NCBI GenBank assembly: GCA_023653785.1
Contig: JAMKCH010007100.1
Location: 96,041-160,040 of the forward strand
From: Ophioderma brevispina
Taxonomy: Eukaryota > Echinodermata > Ophiuroidea > Amphilepidida > Ophiodermatidae
Reading direction: 5' to 3'
DNA: 64,000 bases
Under the pieces are notes generated by a model. That model did no database searches and was not told where the DNA came from. It was given only the letters and a program-made list of their open reading frames with translations. Numbering within the stretch: the stretch's first letter is position 1; each line of letters opens with the position of its first letter. The position numbers and the translations under genes were made by a program. Positions 45,889 through 57,180 of the stretch are shown here, in pieces.

Positions 45889-46606
45889 CCGGGGGGGGGG
45901 GGATTCATCACAATGGGATGAAGTATGGGTATGTTCGCCATAAGACCCCCATTTTCAGTCTCTTTTTTTTCATTCCATAGACCCCCTTTTAGAGGAACCA
46001 TTTCAGTTCCATAGACCCCTACTTTTCATGCCCAAAGCCATATTCTAATTCTACCAAATTTAGTTGGTTTCTAAGTTTCTTATTTAGAAACCAACTAGAT
46101 CTCACATGCAAGATTGAGATCTGCGCGATTATAACACTGTGTATTTTTTTGGGGTTGTTTTTTTTGGCAATTCTGTATGTTTGTTTTGGTGGAGTCCGGT
46201 GTCAAACATTATGTATGCCCTTTCTCCTTTGACCAGATGCAGATTCAATAAGTTTTAATTAGCATTTTCATTCAGTCAGTACATTTATATCATGATATAT
46301 ATTAATATATATATTTAAAGATATTTATAAATAAATAATTACATCTTTAATGAAGTACAGGGGAAAAAACAAAACAACACTATTCTAAATCTAATCTAGA
46401 AAAATCTTGACCCAGAATTTTCTTCAAACAACCCTCAAAAATACTGGAAATTGAAGGGAAATCGCAGCTTATTTCTGAAATTTTGGAAACCTGTTCCGAG
46501 GCACCATTTTTTTTTGGCCTCAATCAGCTCTGGAGCCTCATTTTTTTAATGCGGGAGGCACTACCTACCCAAAAAAAGTTGAGAAACCCCCCCCCCCCCC
46601 CCCGGG
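45889..46606. mobile_element. Poly-G/poly-C-ended MITE, target duplication ATAACACT
   Basis: Starts CCGGGGGGGGG and ends CCCCCCCCGGG. ATAACACT is duplicated exactly at 45881-45888 and 46607-46614. The 718-base interior has repeated CCATAGACCCC motifs and no coding frame. The 8-bp duplication fits hAT. Confidence 0.75.
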
Positions 46607-46614
46607 ATAACACT

Positions 46615-46919
46615 CTCCCTTTTGCACTGCAGCTAACAATGATTTAGCAGAGGCAAGCAAATTCTTGGGAAGTCAACCATTAGAATCCAATCCACCAAAT
46701 ACCACAATGAGATTTAATGGATGGTAATACTTAACTACATATGTGTAGGACACCAAATATCACAGAATACTACAATATTGTTTAGAAATCCTGTAGAAAT
46801 TTTCTCTAATTTATCAGGCAACTTGGAACTTGGAAAATTGCAATAATTGACACCATGCAACTTTTTAAATGCCTGAGTGGTTTTAGGTAAAGCAAGTTTT
46901 TAAAGATTTCAAACAGGTT
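46615..46919. other. Non-coding stretch downstream of the degraded GTDC1 exon
   Basis: The last GTDC1 codons (after the PEIF motif) were searched for on the minus strand but not recognised here. Confidence 0.3.
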
Positions 46920-47035
46920 TAACACAAGTCCAAATTTCTTCTTGGTACTACTGCTACTTTGGAATATTTCTGGATAAACCAATCTGTTTGGGCAAAGGGG
47001 TAGCCAAAAATCCCGCACAATGAACAGCTTCTAAC
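46920..47035 (-). pseudogene. gtdc1: Degraded GTDC1-like late exon
   Basis: After an acceptor TATTAG at 47036, the minus strand gives LEAVHC, then in another frame PLCPNRLVYPEIF, matching the LEAVYCG-PLCP-LVYPEIF segment of the glycosyltransferase C-terminal Rossmann domain, which holds nucleotide-sugar-binding residues. The two parts are out of frame, with a few extra bases (GGATTTTT) and a missing C in a CCCC run. The intervening exon (HWGYL...HEFFGVAM) was not found between 47040 and 50990. Either pseudogenised or badly affected by read errors. Confidence 0.55.
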
Positions 47036-48880
47036 CTAATACATAAGAAAATACAAGAACTTTATTTATTATGAAGGTAACGAGTGAATGTCAGTACAAT
47101 TAAATACTTCATGCATGCATAAACACATTCCCGCCCATGCGCACCGCACACACCATTTCTACACATCACTATCATTTAAAGAGACATGAGTACAATTTTT
47201 CCAGGAAGCAGCGCCTCCAATTTTTGTCGAAAATCGAACCCAGTTTTTTGTGGTCAATATTTGGAATGCTTACCAAGGCATTAGATCACTCCGGACGTGA
47301 ATAAGAACCGATCCACTTTATTTTTAAGTAATAGATGGGGATGATTTATATTTCTGCTTGTACACGGGGACCAAAAAAGGTTGAAAGCATGGGTTGGGTT
47401 GGGCTAGTGGAGGGAAATTATTTCACAAGTAGGGCAGGCGAAGTTCGAAACACCCAGATGGGGTGTGGTATAAGTTTTCTTTTGTTGCCAGCATAAACCG
47501 TGTGAGGTGTGTAGATACGGATTGCTACTATTAAGAAGGGAAGAAAAAAAAGGTGGTCACAGAGTAGGAGCCCGTTCTGATGGTCATACAAATGGGCAGG
47601 GTGCGACCCTTGTATCGTGTTACCGGCCCTTTTGCCTTGAAGGGCCACCCTGCAAACCGATGCATTATGGGATACATTTTTCTTTTTAAATGTTGAGCCT
47701 AAGTAATGCTAAAAATTATTTTTCAAAAATATTATCCCATATTGCATTGTTTTTGTGGACAACTTTCAAGCAAAAGGTGTTAAACTTTGGAGTACGCCCT
47801 TTTGCATAAAGGGACTGTGGTTTACATCAGATCCAATGAAATTTGAGAGAACTTTGTGTCCTCAAAAGTAAACTACTCTTGTCACTTTTAACGATGCTTA
47901 CTTCTGACCACCTTTGGGAACCCCCGTCAATTTACCTGGAATTAGTATCAGTTTACATATTTGTGAAAGAATGTTATTTTGTCACTGTCTTCCATGGAAA
48001 TTTTAGCTTCCAAATCCATTTCTTTCTAAAGAAGAGACGGATAAAAACTCTGGCCTTTTAAGGATAACCATCGACATCAGAACGTAGTGATAGAGGACGG
48101 GCCAAACATTATCGGCTTCTACCATCAAACCACAAAAGTTTGTTTCCCACAAAACGTGGTGGTGAGTGTACGCAAGTGCCAAGCACTTCTATCAATAGAG
48201 AAAATGATACATTTGGAACAAGGCCCCTTTAAAGGCAGTTAAGACCATTTTCCTCAGATGACTACATTGCCACTTCCAAACGAACTCGGGGTCAGCAGGT
48301 TGACTGACAGGACACAACATCTGGCAGAGTCAGCACTTCTGGTAGTAAGCTTCTCTAAATGTTGATATAACCAGTGTTCTTGTGCTTTGAAAGTTATATG
48401 TGCTCATGGAAAATTTCTAGAAATGCAACAAAAGAGAACAAGCACTTTAGTCAACAACAACACTGCCCACATTTTAGCTATTATATTTCTGTGAAGCGGC
48501 AAGTGACCCCACTTCAAAAAACAGTTCCTAGATTATCTATTCCACAATCTACATAGAGTAGTAATTTTGCAGTTTAAAACATACAAAAGAGGACAGTTTC
48601 TCATACCAATGAATAGAATTGGAATTAAACATCAATTTCAATTTTTGTATAAAATGTTTGAGAAGGGCAAAATCACTTATTTGCATATTTCTTATAAAAC
48701 CTTCATAATTTCTTGGAATTCTCATCCTTTTGCATAAGTTTAATCAAATATGAATTCTCAGTATAGTTTATATGATTATTCTATGTTGTACTCATTTGTC
48801 CTTAATTATAATTACACAAGGCGAACTCGTAATTTACGCGATGCGTAAATATGTCCCGCCGAATGTGCCCGCGATCCACT
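47036..48880. other. GTDC1 intron-like interval with repeats
   Basis: Holds the repeat shared with gene C intron 1 (47175-47310). The rest has no recognised exon. The missing GTDC1 catalytic-region exon should lie here or further right but was not seen. Confidence 0.35.
47175..47310 (+). repeat. Dispersed repeat shared with 27000-27115
   Basis: Inverted copy relative to gene C intron 1; contains TTTAAAGAGACATGAG, CAGGAAGCAGCGCC and TTTGGAATGCTTACC. Confidence 0.6.
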
Positions 48881-48889
48881 ACATCTATA

Positions 48890-49740
48890 AATTGCCACTA
48901 CACACCCCCAGCCCCTCCCTAACACCAAGCAACACCCCAACTCATCCCCAACACCCTGCAAAAACCCCACCCCCCCAACCCCCCGCAACATCCACCCTCA
49001 ACCCCTGCAACACCCCCCCCCCTCCCACACCCACACTCCCAACACCCTACCCCCTCCCCCACACTTTCACCGCGCCCCCCACCCCTCCCCAACACCGCAA
49101 TACTATCCCCTCCCCAACACTAACCCCCTCCCCAACAACACCCCCCAGCGCCCCTCCCTATGGCATAGTAGTTCATGTAGCGAAGAATTTTGCCTATCCG
49201 ATAACCGTTTCAGAGATAACAGCAATTACGCATTTTATTAGGCTCATTTGCAACCTAAGCGCTGGCCCCATATTCACATCTACTTTCAAATTGCAATAAA
49301 GATGTGCCCCATGAAACGCTTTCATGCAGCGCAGGAACTTTGAGTATCCAATGTACATGTCAAACATATAGCACTTACGCGTTTTTTGTCATATTAATTA
49401 CTCATTGGCTTCATTCGCCAGAATATGCCCCTACTGTAATCAGGTCCGAACTCTTCAGCCCGCGTCCCTTCCCCCAGTACATCATTATATGCCTTCCGGA
49501 ACTCCAAAAACTTGTAAACAGGCCCTTGCAGTAACTTTTCATAAGTAAATGCAAATTAGAGACTTAATTGCATATTTTACTCCCAAAATCTAATCAGGTC
49601 AAGAACTCACCCACCCGCTTCTTTCCAACCAAGTTACATAATTGTGGCCTTACGGAACTCCAGATAATCGTACACACCTTGGTTAACATTTTTTATCACG
49701 GACGAACTGACGGACGAACGGACGCTCGCTCATTATAGGT
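48890..49740 (+). repeat. C-rich low-complexity element, copy 1
   Basis: About 260 bases of CCCCTCCCCAACACC-type sequence, then blocks TTTGCCTATCCGATAACC, CAGCAATTACGCATTT, GTACATCATTATATGCC and ACGGAACTCCA, ending in GACGGACGAACGGACG. The same blocks in the same order form 60700-61600. The long Pro/Thr-rich open frame is a by-product. Confidence 0.7.
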
Positions 49741-49959
49741 CCGTTCCGAACCCCGTCGGTCGGGACATTTAGTAAAAAAACAGCGATTAACAAAACATTT
49801 TTGCCAAGTCAGAAAAGAATGCATATTCTAAATGATTCTTCATAACCAAGTCTTTGAGTAAGTGTATATACATGTATACTTTTTATGAATGCCATTTACT
49901 TTCACTTTATTCCCAGTTAGGTCCTAAAAGTATCACCTAGATTTATTGATTGAGCTGGG

Positions 49960-50440
49960 GGGGTCCCTCATGGGGTGTCACCAAAGGGGCACAGTTCCAC
50001 TTTTTTGCTTATTTTTAATAAAAATGGTCGCCGGGTGAGGGGGTACAACCGGCCAAATTTCACAAAGGGGAAAAGGTCCATGTTGCTATTTTGTTTTTTG
50101 ATAAAAAGGTCCAAACTTTCGACAAGAAAGTCCACTTTTTTGGTAATTGAATGTGTCAAAAGTAAAACAAAACACAATTTTTAGGGCAGGGTGTTCTCAC
50201 TATTTTTGGCTCGCTGGCCATGGCGGGCTGTATACCCGTCAAAATTTCATGCTCGCTTGCCAGATGCACCCTCTTTTTGCGATATGGTTTGCTGTATATT
50301 TCAAAACTGTTTCAAGGGCCAACCACCAAAACTTCGCGGGCCGGATCTGGCCCGCGGGCCGCCTGTTGAGAACCCCTTTTTTAGGGTATATCCACATTTT
50401 ACAAAAATCCACTCTTTTCAAATTCCCTCACCCCCAATAA
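49960..50440. repeat. GGTCCAC-type repeat, probable non-autonomous transposon
   Basis: Repeated motifs AAAGGTCCA and AAAAGTCCAC, poly-G at the left and CCACATTTTACAAAAATCCAC at the right resemble the interior of the hAT MITE at 19702-19956. No clean ends or target duplication were found. Confidence 0.4.
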
Positions 50441-50994
50441 ACGCTGCCTATGACCTGGAGTTAGTTTCATTTGGCAAACCGAATAATATACTTTTACCAT
50501 AAAAATGGTGCTGATATTTCTGAAATTGGGAGTAATTATGTACATTGGAAGAGTTCGGGCGTAATCTTGTGAAGAAAATAATAAGGACATTCTACATTTT
50601 AAAGCTCATAAAGGCTTACTCATAGATTTCGAAATTAATTTTTTGTGTGTAGTACATTACAAATAGTCCATCAAGACTAACAGATAGTCACCTAAAAGCT
50701 TAATTCCAAAGTTAAAATGAATTGGAATTTTTCCGTTGTCATACGAATATTTATGTACAATAAAATGCCATAGGAGACAGTGTATAACAAAAATTCCGGA
50801 TCCGTAAATTTGAAAACAAAGTCATGATTTTCTATTGAAGACTTGATTTGAGCTTATTTATATCATACCTTATTAGTATATGGTCAAGCATTCAATGTAT
50901 ATGCCCAAAAATGATTTGTTTGAAAATTGAATGCGCCCCACTCAGGAAATCTCCGAGTCCTGGCCTTTAATGAATTGCAGCAGCTTAGTCTTAC

Positions 50995-51103
50995 CTGGCC
51001 ACTGTGAGAACTGTCCCAGAACAGAATACCTTGAAGTGAACACCCATATCAGCTAGCTTGTACAATTTGGAGAAGAAAAAGCTCGGGGTTTTTATCATGC
51101 TCC
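50995..51103 (-). CDS. gtdc1: GTDC1 exon 4 (two +1 frameshifts)
   Basis: Acceptor TTCAG, donor GTAAGA. Encodes [20 protein letters not shown], then [15 protein letters not shown], if one T is removed from GAGCTTTTTC and one from GTATTCTG. As written, the frame stops after about 17 codons. Confidence 0.65.
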
Positions 51104-54100
51104 CTGAATGCAAAAATAAATTCAAAATGAGTTTAACTTTAAAATGGAAAGATTGATTTTTGTTTCTTTTATTGGGCCAAAGAGTTTGTTAAATTGGGGT
51201 AAACACCACGCAGTACTTGAACTTTTGTGGCGAGTTGGGGTGGTTGTGGTCAAAACAAATTGTTCAGCTTTTGGCTTTTACCAATTTTTCACTGACAAGC
51301 AATAAGTTGTATTTTTTTTGATGTCCCCAACTTTTTTTTTCGAATCTGTCATCACCCATAAAATAGGGATGTTTTATGCCATGCCAAACAAGACATGTCT
51401 CGGTGGTGTATTACATAGTGATGGATGTTGAATTTGTTATCATTTTTTACAAATTTAGGAAATAATACTAAATACCAAAATCTCAAACGGCCAATTGCAG
51501 AACCTGCAAGCACTTCATTAATTAATAATCTTAATTAGAAATTTCGCAATTTGATACTATTTTGACGTATGGTGCTAACAGCGACTTAGTTGTATTACAT
51601 AGTGACGGATGTTGAACCCGCCTGTCAAAGACTTGGTATACTTGATTTCCCACCAATCTTTTTTAATTCATTTGTTATAATATTCTCATATTAATTTATA
51701 ACTGACACAAGCAAAATATGTAATTAGTTTATAATATCGATATTAGTCTAATTTAACTATTTTGGACGTTCACAGCATAATCGCGGCATCCACTTCACAT
51801 CCGCATTATGTAATAAACCAAATTGAGCAAATTCGCGATGACGGATGTTGGTTTGGCGGATGTTAAGAAAACGCCGATTGCTGTTTTCCATAATGACGGA
51901 TGCTGAATAACGCTTTAGTATAGGGAAAATTCAACATCCGTCACTATGTCATGAACATAATTGCCGATTTGCGTATTTTTTGGTGTGACGGAATTCATGA
52001 ATATTAGCTAAAATAAATTTCCAGTTGTTAATTGTTTCTTAATCGGACTTGCTTGTTTGAATCGTATGTGGGGATGCGTACGGACCCTCCAGAGTTCGCG
52101 ATTTTTCAAATGCGATTTTCTCAGAAACAAAAATTTGTATTTTGTATAACATCCGTCACTATGTAATACACCCGACGATGTACTTCTACTTGGAACGTGG
52201 AACTCTTCTCAATCAAACAAAAGAGTTCCACAGGTTGTGTACAAGTACATGCATCAGTGGCATAGCCAGAGGGGGGCCGCACCCCCCCCCCCCCCCAATA
52301 TTTGATTTTGTCGGTTGAGATGAGCCCGCCGGTTCACTTGAAGAATTCAGGTCATGGCACTTGCAGAACGGATTGTCGGCAAAGTATCTTTAGGTTTAAA
52401 GTTCAATGGTCAGCGTGCGACAAGTAAATTTTACAAAATCGTACAAGAATTAGCCCTCAGAAGGCATTTAGAGCATATAAAATCCAAAATTTTCAGGGGG
52501 CTTCTCCCCCTTGACCCCACCGGGCTTGGCCCATGGACCCCAGCAGAGGCCCTAGGCGGGCCTCACCACCCTACCCATTTTCTGTCAGTTGAGATGCGAC
52601 ACTGGCCCCCCCCAATATGAAAATCCTAGCTACGCCACTGACATGCATCGTATGTGGCACCAAAAGCTCGCTAATTCATTGTAATGTCAAGACACACCTA
52701 TTGTGCTTTAAGATTAAGAGTGTCCAACTGGTACATAAAAAGGTCCCCTATTCCAACAAAGGTCCTCTATTCAAAAGTAAATATTGAAATGTACCCAAAA
52801 TGGTCAATGTTTCTTGTACTAATTTAAGCAGTATATACAGTATTAACCATATATAATTTTTAATTTTAATATAATTTAAACTTTCTTTAGGCAGGGAAGC
52901 CCCTTCAGTGACAAGAGCACTGATTTCCAAGGAGGCCCTGCATTATTTGACCTGTATACTCAATATAAATCTGCACTCAATCTGGCTACATGCCTGTGTG
53001 AGTGTTTCCCACATGCTATGTGTTAATTGCTCTCATTTTTTAACCTCCCACATCCGACCATGTCTGTATGTACTAAATGTAATTCAATAGTTAAGCAGCA
53101 TACCATCTGTGTGGCCACACAATGTGCAGTGCTGGTTTCTTCTGTTCCCTCAAGTTAAATCCATCATCTGATTCCTCACTTAATATCCTTTCAATATGCT
53201 CATTAGGTTTTGTCGGCTGGTCCCACACAACAGCCTTTTCAGCAACAGACATACCCATGGAGGAATTGTCCCTACCAGCACAAGGACAGACAGAGTTAGT
53301 TTCATCTATATTTAGTCCTCTATCCAATCTTATTTCATCAGTACTGATATTCTGCTCAAGCTGGTCAGAAATTGATGTTAACCCACTACATGTGCAACCA
53401 CTACTTTCTTCCGTGGATTGCATTGAATCTCTTACAGGCTGTTTTTCAATGGAGGTATCCTCTGTATAACTGCTTTTGACATTTGCTGCCAAAATATTGG
53501 TTAATTCCTTTGAGCCATGGTCTGGATGGAAACAAGTCTCTGAGGTTCCAGACGGTAACTCTTGGTTCTTCAGATTTAGGGGACTAAGTTCTTCTAGATT
53601 GGGATACACAATGGGAAAATGTAGAACTTTGCATTTGGGACGAATTTGTTCCTCCAGTTTTGAAGGTCTGTGATCAGGTATTAGTTTCATAAATGATGAT
53701 ATGGACTTCAAGAATGATTCCATGCAGTAGTTGGAGTTGAAAAGCACACAATCAGCTACTAAACTGTAATGTGAAATGAAGAAAAAATATCTGGCATCAT
53801 AAATAATATACATTTATACAGGGTTCTCTTCTAATTTTATATACTTCAACCCTCATTTAACTGAGCAATTTTCTGCCACACCTCTAAAAAGGGAAGCAGT
53901 TGCAACTCCATAATGTTGCTAATGAAACATTCAACGATCGATCATTTTGATATCACCATATAGCTAAGAGTGTTTCTTCTCTTTCCAATGATACCTAAAT
54001 TTTCCTGATAATCACTGAAAATGCTGTACATGCATTTTAAGATTATTATATTGAATATGAAAGAAAATAGCTATTCTCTTACATGTAGAAAGTTTCATGC

Positions 54101-56453
54101 TAGTGTCTCTAAAAACTCTCCCAAAGAAACAAAAATGAAAATGTTTAAAATTCTGCACACTTATGTAACACATTAAAAGTGAGTTCTCCCTATTCACATT
54201 CCACTTTCCAAACAGCTCAATCTTCACACAATGTATATCTCACACAACGATTTATAAGTACTTTACCATGATAGGATTTGGTTATATCCATATTGGAAAT
54301 CTCTCTCCTGTTGCTTTCTGATAGGGTATACAAGTTGGTGCTCATGGAAATAAAGTATTTTATATGTGTCCTTCAAATCTGATCTGAGAGCTATTAGCTC
54401 AGTCAGGTTTAACACAGAACTGGCAAATTTTTTTTTTTTTTTTTTTTGGAACGCAGGCGTAGAGATGCGCGATTTTAATAAACGCAAACAAGCGCACAGT
54501 TATTCGCGGTATCTGCGCATGATACCTTCGCAGCTCAAAACTAAAATTCTTCCATTTGTCCATGATTGGGCTCCAAACAGAATGCTGAAGGTGTAAAGCA
54601 GCTTGCGCGTACACAAATCACACGTCAAACCCCTCTCTATTCACATTCCACTTTCCAAACAGCTCAATCTTCACACAATGTATATCTCACACAACGATTT
54701 ATAAGTACTTTACCATGATAGGATTTGGTTATATCCATATTGGAAATCTCTCTCCTGTTGCTTTCTGATAGGGTATACAAGTTGGTGCTCATGGAAATAA
54801 AGTATTTTATATGTGTCCTTCAAATCTGATCTGAGAGCTATTAGCTCAGTCAGGTTTAACACAGAACTGGCAAAGAGTATTCTGTAATGAAACAAACACA
54901 TGTCATAATCAAAATGGTTTATATGTGTCCTTCAAATCTGATCTCAAAGCTACCAGCTCAGTTAGGTTTAACACAGAACTAGCAAAGAGTATTCTGCAAT
55001 GAAACAAACACATGTCATAATCAAAATGGTTTATATGTGTCCTTCAAATCTGATCTCAGAGCTATCAGCTCGGTCAGGTTTAACACAGAACTGGCAAAAA
55101 GTACTCTGTAATGAAACAAACACATGTCATAATCAAAATACAGGGTTCCCGAAAAAAAAGTTCCCCCCTAAAATTCAAGGACATTTCGTTGCATAACTTT
55201 GCTTAGAATTCGATGATTGGAAAATTTTAAAAAGTTTAGAAGAGAGGAAACATTTGGCTCTGCCACAAAAGTCATTACTTTTCAAACAACACCTTTGGCA
55301 TCAACACACTCCTTTTTTCCAAAAATGATGTCAAAAAAAGTAGCACTTTACCATATTCAAAGGTCTAAAGTAAGAAAATTAACAATTTACAACAATGATT
55401 TGATTTCCATATTCATTGCGATCTGAGGTAAATAAGCTTAAGACATTGACACATGTGCAAACAAATAAACAAGCAAGACAAATATGCAGGAAAATAAAGA
55501 ATGATGTGTAAGCTTTAAATAGTCATTTTTCTTTGCATATTGCTCTTTTTTGTGAAAGAAAGAAGTTAATGTTTGAAATGCATGTTTCAAATCAAAATAA
55601 GCTTAATTGTTTTGTCATTCAGGGTGAGACTCAATAGTCAATGTTTCCTCCATCTGCACTGATGACATCATTTTAGTGTTTACAGCATGCTGTTTACCAA
55701 TTTGCTGATGTTCTGTTGATAAATGTGGTTCCATGCCGCGTTGAGCCAGTTCTCCTTTATGTGTCGATCTGCTTCACATTTCGAGTGGTGTTGCTTACTC
55801 AAATCTCATCTCATTGTTTGTTTGTCTGCATATTTGTCTTGTTTGTTCATTTGTTTGCCTATGCATTCACGTTTTAAGCTTATTTACTTCAGACTGCAAT
55901 GAATATAAAGAATGGAAACGAAGTCATTGTTAATTGATACTTTCTTGACTTTAGAACTTTGAATATGGTAAAGTGTCACTTTTTCTGACAACATTATTTT
56001 TGGAAAAAGGGAGTGTGTGTTGATGCCATAAGTGTTTTTTTTAAAGCAGCGACATTTCCTCTCTTTAAAACTTTTTGAAATTTTCTAAACATCCAGTTCT
56101 AAGTGAAGTTATGCAACAAAGTGTCCTCGAATTTTAGGGGGAAATTATCTTTTGGGAACCCCTTAGTTCTGGAACAAACAAATGTTTACAACATTGCATG
56201 ATTTTTAAAACAAAAACTAACAGCGAAAGTGTAACATACCAGCAAAAAAAGATTACATGCAACTTACTTGTACATTTCACTTTTCTTTGGGATGATCTGA
56301 GCAAAGTAGAGAGCCGAGGTCCGTGCTCTCCAATGCCATTTTCTTTGCTGGTAATGTGAATTTGTCACAGCATGGAAGGTGATCGACAAGGAGATCTAGT
56401 AGCTGCTTATGTGAGCCACCATAGAATGGCTCGATGAGGAGAGTGGTTGTCAT
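50995..56453 (-). CDS. gtdc1: GTDC1: tRNA-queuosine alpha-mannosyltransferase, N-terminal four exons
   Basis: Exons (minus strand) are 56453-56268, 54881-54714, 53763-53104 and 51103-50995, with GT/AG introns whose split codons all join correctly. Recognised motifs: [79 protein letters not shown] and [17 protein letters not shown]1 is a cytosolic GT4-type enzyme that mannosylates queuosine-34 of tRNA-Asp. A Ser/Glu-rich linker separates the two Rossmann halves (exon 3). Exon 1 has one extra A and exon 4 two extra T relative to the expected frame. The C-terminal half is missing or degraded (46920-47035). It is a decaying gene or a real gene with homopolymer read errors. Confidence 0.8.
51110..51400. 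other. GTDC1 intron 3, right-hand part
   Basis: Nothing recognised before the TIR element. Confidence 0.4.
51405..52172. mobile_element. MITE with GGTGTATTACATAGTGA.GG ends and internal copies
   Basis: Inverted ends GGTGTATTACATAGTGATGG and its mirror bound 768 bases. The core ACATAGTGACGGATGTTGAA or variants recur inside at about 51595, 51840, 51895 and 51930 in both orientations. No coding frame. It lies in the GTDC1 intron. Confidence 0.75.
52255..52640. mobile_element. hAT-type MITE in GTDC1 intron, target duplication ACATGCAT
   Basis: Ends CAGTGGCATAGCC and GGCTACGCCACTG-like; ACATGCAT is perfectly repeated (52247-52254 and 52641-52648). It is the second copy of the family seen at 41359-41715. 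An open frame that looks conserved between the two copies is only shared MITE sequence. Confidence 0.92.
53104..53763 (-). CDS. gtdc1: GTDC1 exon 3 (linker exon)
   Basis: Intact 660-base exon, acceptor TTACAG, donor GTATGC. It starts with [18 protein letters not shown] and [10 protein letters not shown], has a long Ser/Glu/Asp-rich variable linker, and ends LHIVWPHRW, matching the domain boundaries of GTDC1. Confidence 0.88.
53820..54189. other. GTDC1 intron 2, left part
   Basis: No coding content recognised; it precedes the duplicated exon 2 block. Confidence 0.4.
54190..54427 (-). pseudogene. gtdc1: Duplicated GTDC1 exon 2 without its acceptor
   Basis: A 238-base direct copy of 54637-54874 that includes most of exon 2 and its donor (exon part 54267-54427). 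The first seven exon bases and the acceptor are replaced by a run of about 20 T, so it should not be spliced in. Confidence 0.85.
54428..54636 (-). mobile_element. Poly(A)-tailed retroposed insert between the two exon 2 copies
   Basis: On the minus strand, 209 bases of GC-richer sequence end in about 20 A at the left. The 238-base duplications on both sides behave like a very long target-site duplication. The origin of the insert is not recognised. Confidence 0.6.
54714..54881 (-). CDS. gtdc1: GTDC1 exon 2
   Basis: Acceptor TTACAG, donor GTAAAG, 168 bases. Encodes [20 protein letters not shown] and [20 protein letters not shown], then [10 protein letters not shown]. The split Cys codon joins exon 3 to give ILSCLVAD. 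Only this copy has both splice sites. Confidence 0.9.
54806..55141 (-). repeat. 112-bp tandem triplication of the start of GTDC1 exon 2
   Basis: Three units start at 54806, 54918 and 55030 (TTTATATGTGTCC...). Each contains an acceptor and the first half of exon 2. The upstream two run into stops or lack the donor (for example DLKDTYKPF then stop), so use of their acceptors would truncate the protein. Confidence 0.85.
55142..56163. mobile_element. Fold-back element in GTDC1 intron 1
   Basis: Inverted arms of about 300 bases each, including CATTGCGATCTGAGGTAAATAAGCTTA near 55416 against its diverged mirror near 55880. No coding frame. Confidence 0.65.
55142..56260. other. GTDC1 intron 1 with an inverted repeat of about 0.9 kb span
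   Basis: AGGGTTCCC.AAAA...CCCCTAAAATTC.AGGACA (55142-55190) is mirrored by TGTCCTCGAATTTTAGGGGGAAAT...GGGAACCCCT (56120-56163). Similarity continues inward, for example CACTTTACCATATTCAAAG at 55344 against CTTTGAATATGGTAAAGTG at 55957. This is a fold-back type element. Confidence 0.6.
56268..56453 (-). CDS. gtdc1: GTDC1 exon 1 (one +1 frameshift)
   Basis: ATG at 56453 begins [20 protein letters not shown], the characteristic GTDC1 N-terminus with the GGSHKQ glycine-rich loop. LPAKK then reads into [14 protein letters not shown] only if one A is removed from the AAAA run in GCAAAGAAAATGG (about 56340). Donor GTAAGT. Confidence 0.8.
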
Positions 56454-56689
56454 CTCAACGTTTCATTTTGTAGGTGCTCCTTAAAATAACAAAACAAAAA
56501 AAAAATAATAAACTAGAGGCGTATTGTGCTCATAGAGCACCAACCTACCTGGGAATACAACGACCACTTTGAAAAAGATTAGTACTCAGGTTATGCTGGA
56601 TGTTGATGCCTTTTAGAATTTTCTGTTGCTGTTTGGCATGTCCTATGCCCTGCTTGCTGACCACTGCTCCCAACTCTGTGTACTCCAGA

Positions 56690-57180
56690 CTTGTAGTATG
56701 AGTACTTTTCATGAGTACAAGAATGAGTATGAGCACTTGACCTTGGGTATGAGTGAGTACGAGCCCAGGGGTACGAGCACTTTGGCATAAGTATGAGTAC
56801 AGCAAAATTTTAAATACAAAGGTACGAGTAGGCTTCGAGTACTTATGCCGGAGTAAGAGCAGGGTTGTCACCAGCCAAAATTTAGTGCCGGGTAAATTTG
56901 ACGAAAAATTTGCTTCAAAATACTGAATCAAGTTGCAATAGTAGCATTTTATAGCTGTTTTATGGTCAATTTGGCATTTTAGTCCTGGGCGGCAAGGCCT
57001 ATAATTCCTTTGAGTGCCGGTTAATTTGGCTGAGTGCCGGTTGCTGCCGCCCGGCGTAGTGACAACCCTGAGTACGAGTATGAGTACTTATGCCTGAGTA
57101 TGAGTACACAAATTATAATTTGTACTCAAGTATACGTATGAGTATTTGTACTCGAGGACTAAAAGTCTGGTGTACTCCCC
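56690..57180. repeat. Degenerate (GAGTAC/GAGTATGAGTAC) simple repeat
   Basis: Degenerate tandem GAGTATGAGTAC units at 56690-56859 and 57071-57170, interrupted by the MITE listed next. Confidence 0.8.
56860..57070. mobile_element. hAT-type MITE in the simple repeat, target duplication AGTAAGAG/AGTACGAG
   Basis: Ends CAGGGTTGTCACCAGCC and GTAGTGACAACCCTG. The flanking octamers differ by one base. 211 bases, no coding. Confidence 0.75.

Noticed and set aside
48772..49299. 175-codon Pro/Thr-rich frame
   Set aside because: Produced by CCCCAACACC low-complexity DNA. A homologous C-rich block at 60907-61179 gives a similar artefact.
41273..52620. Similar open frames at 41273-41638 (-) and 52354-52620 (+)
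   Set aside because: The similarity comes from two copies of the same hAT MITE. The frames run through the inverted repeats and resemble no transposase.
53122..53673. Plus-strand frames of 115 and 65 codons
   Set aside because: Antisense shadows of GTDC1 exon 3, which has clear homology and splice sites on the minus strand.
56545..56931. 128-codon frame next to GTDC1 exon 1
   Set aside because: Translates the GAGTAC simple repeat and has no recognised domain.
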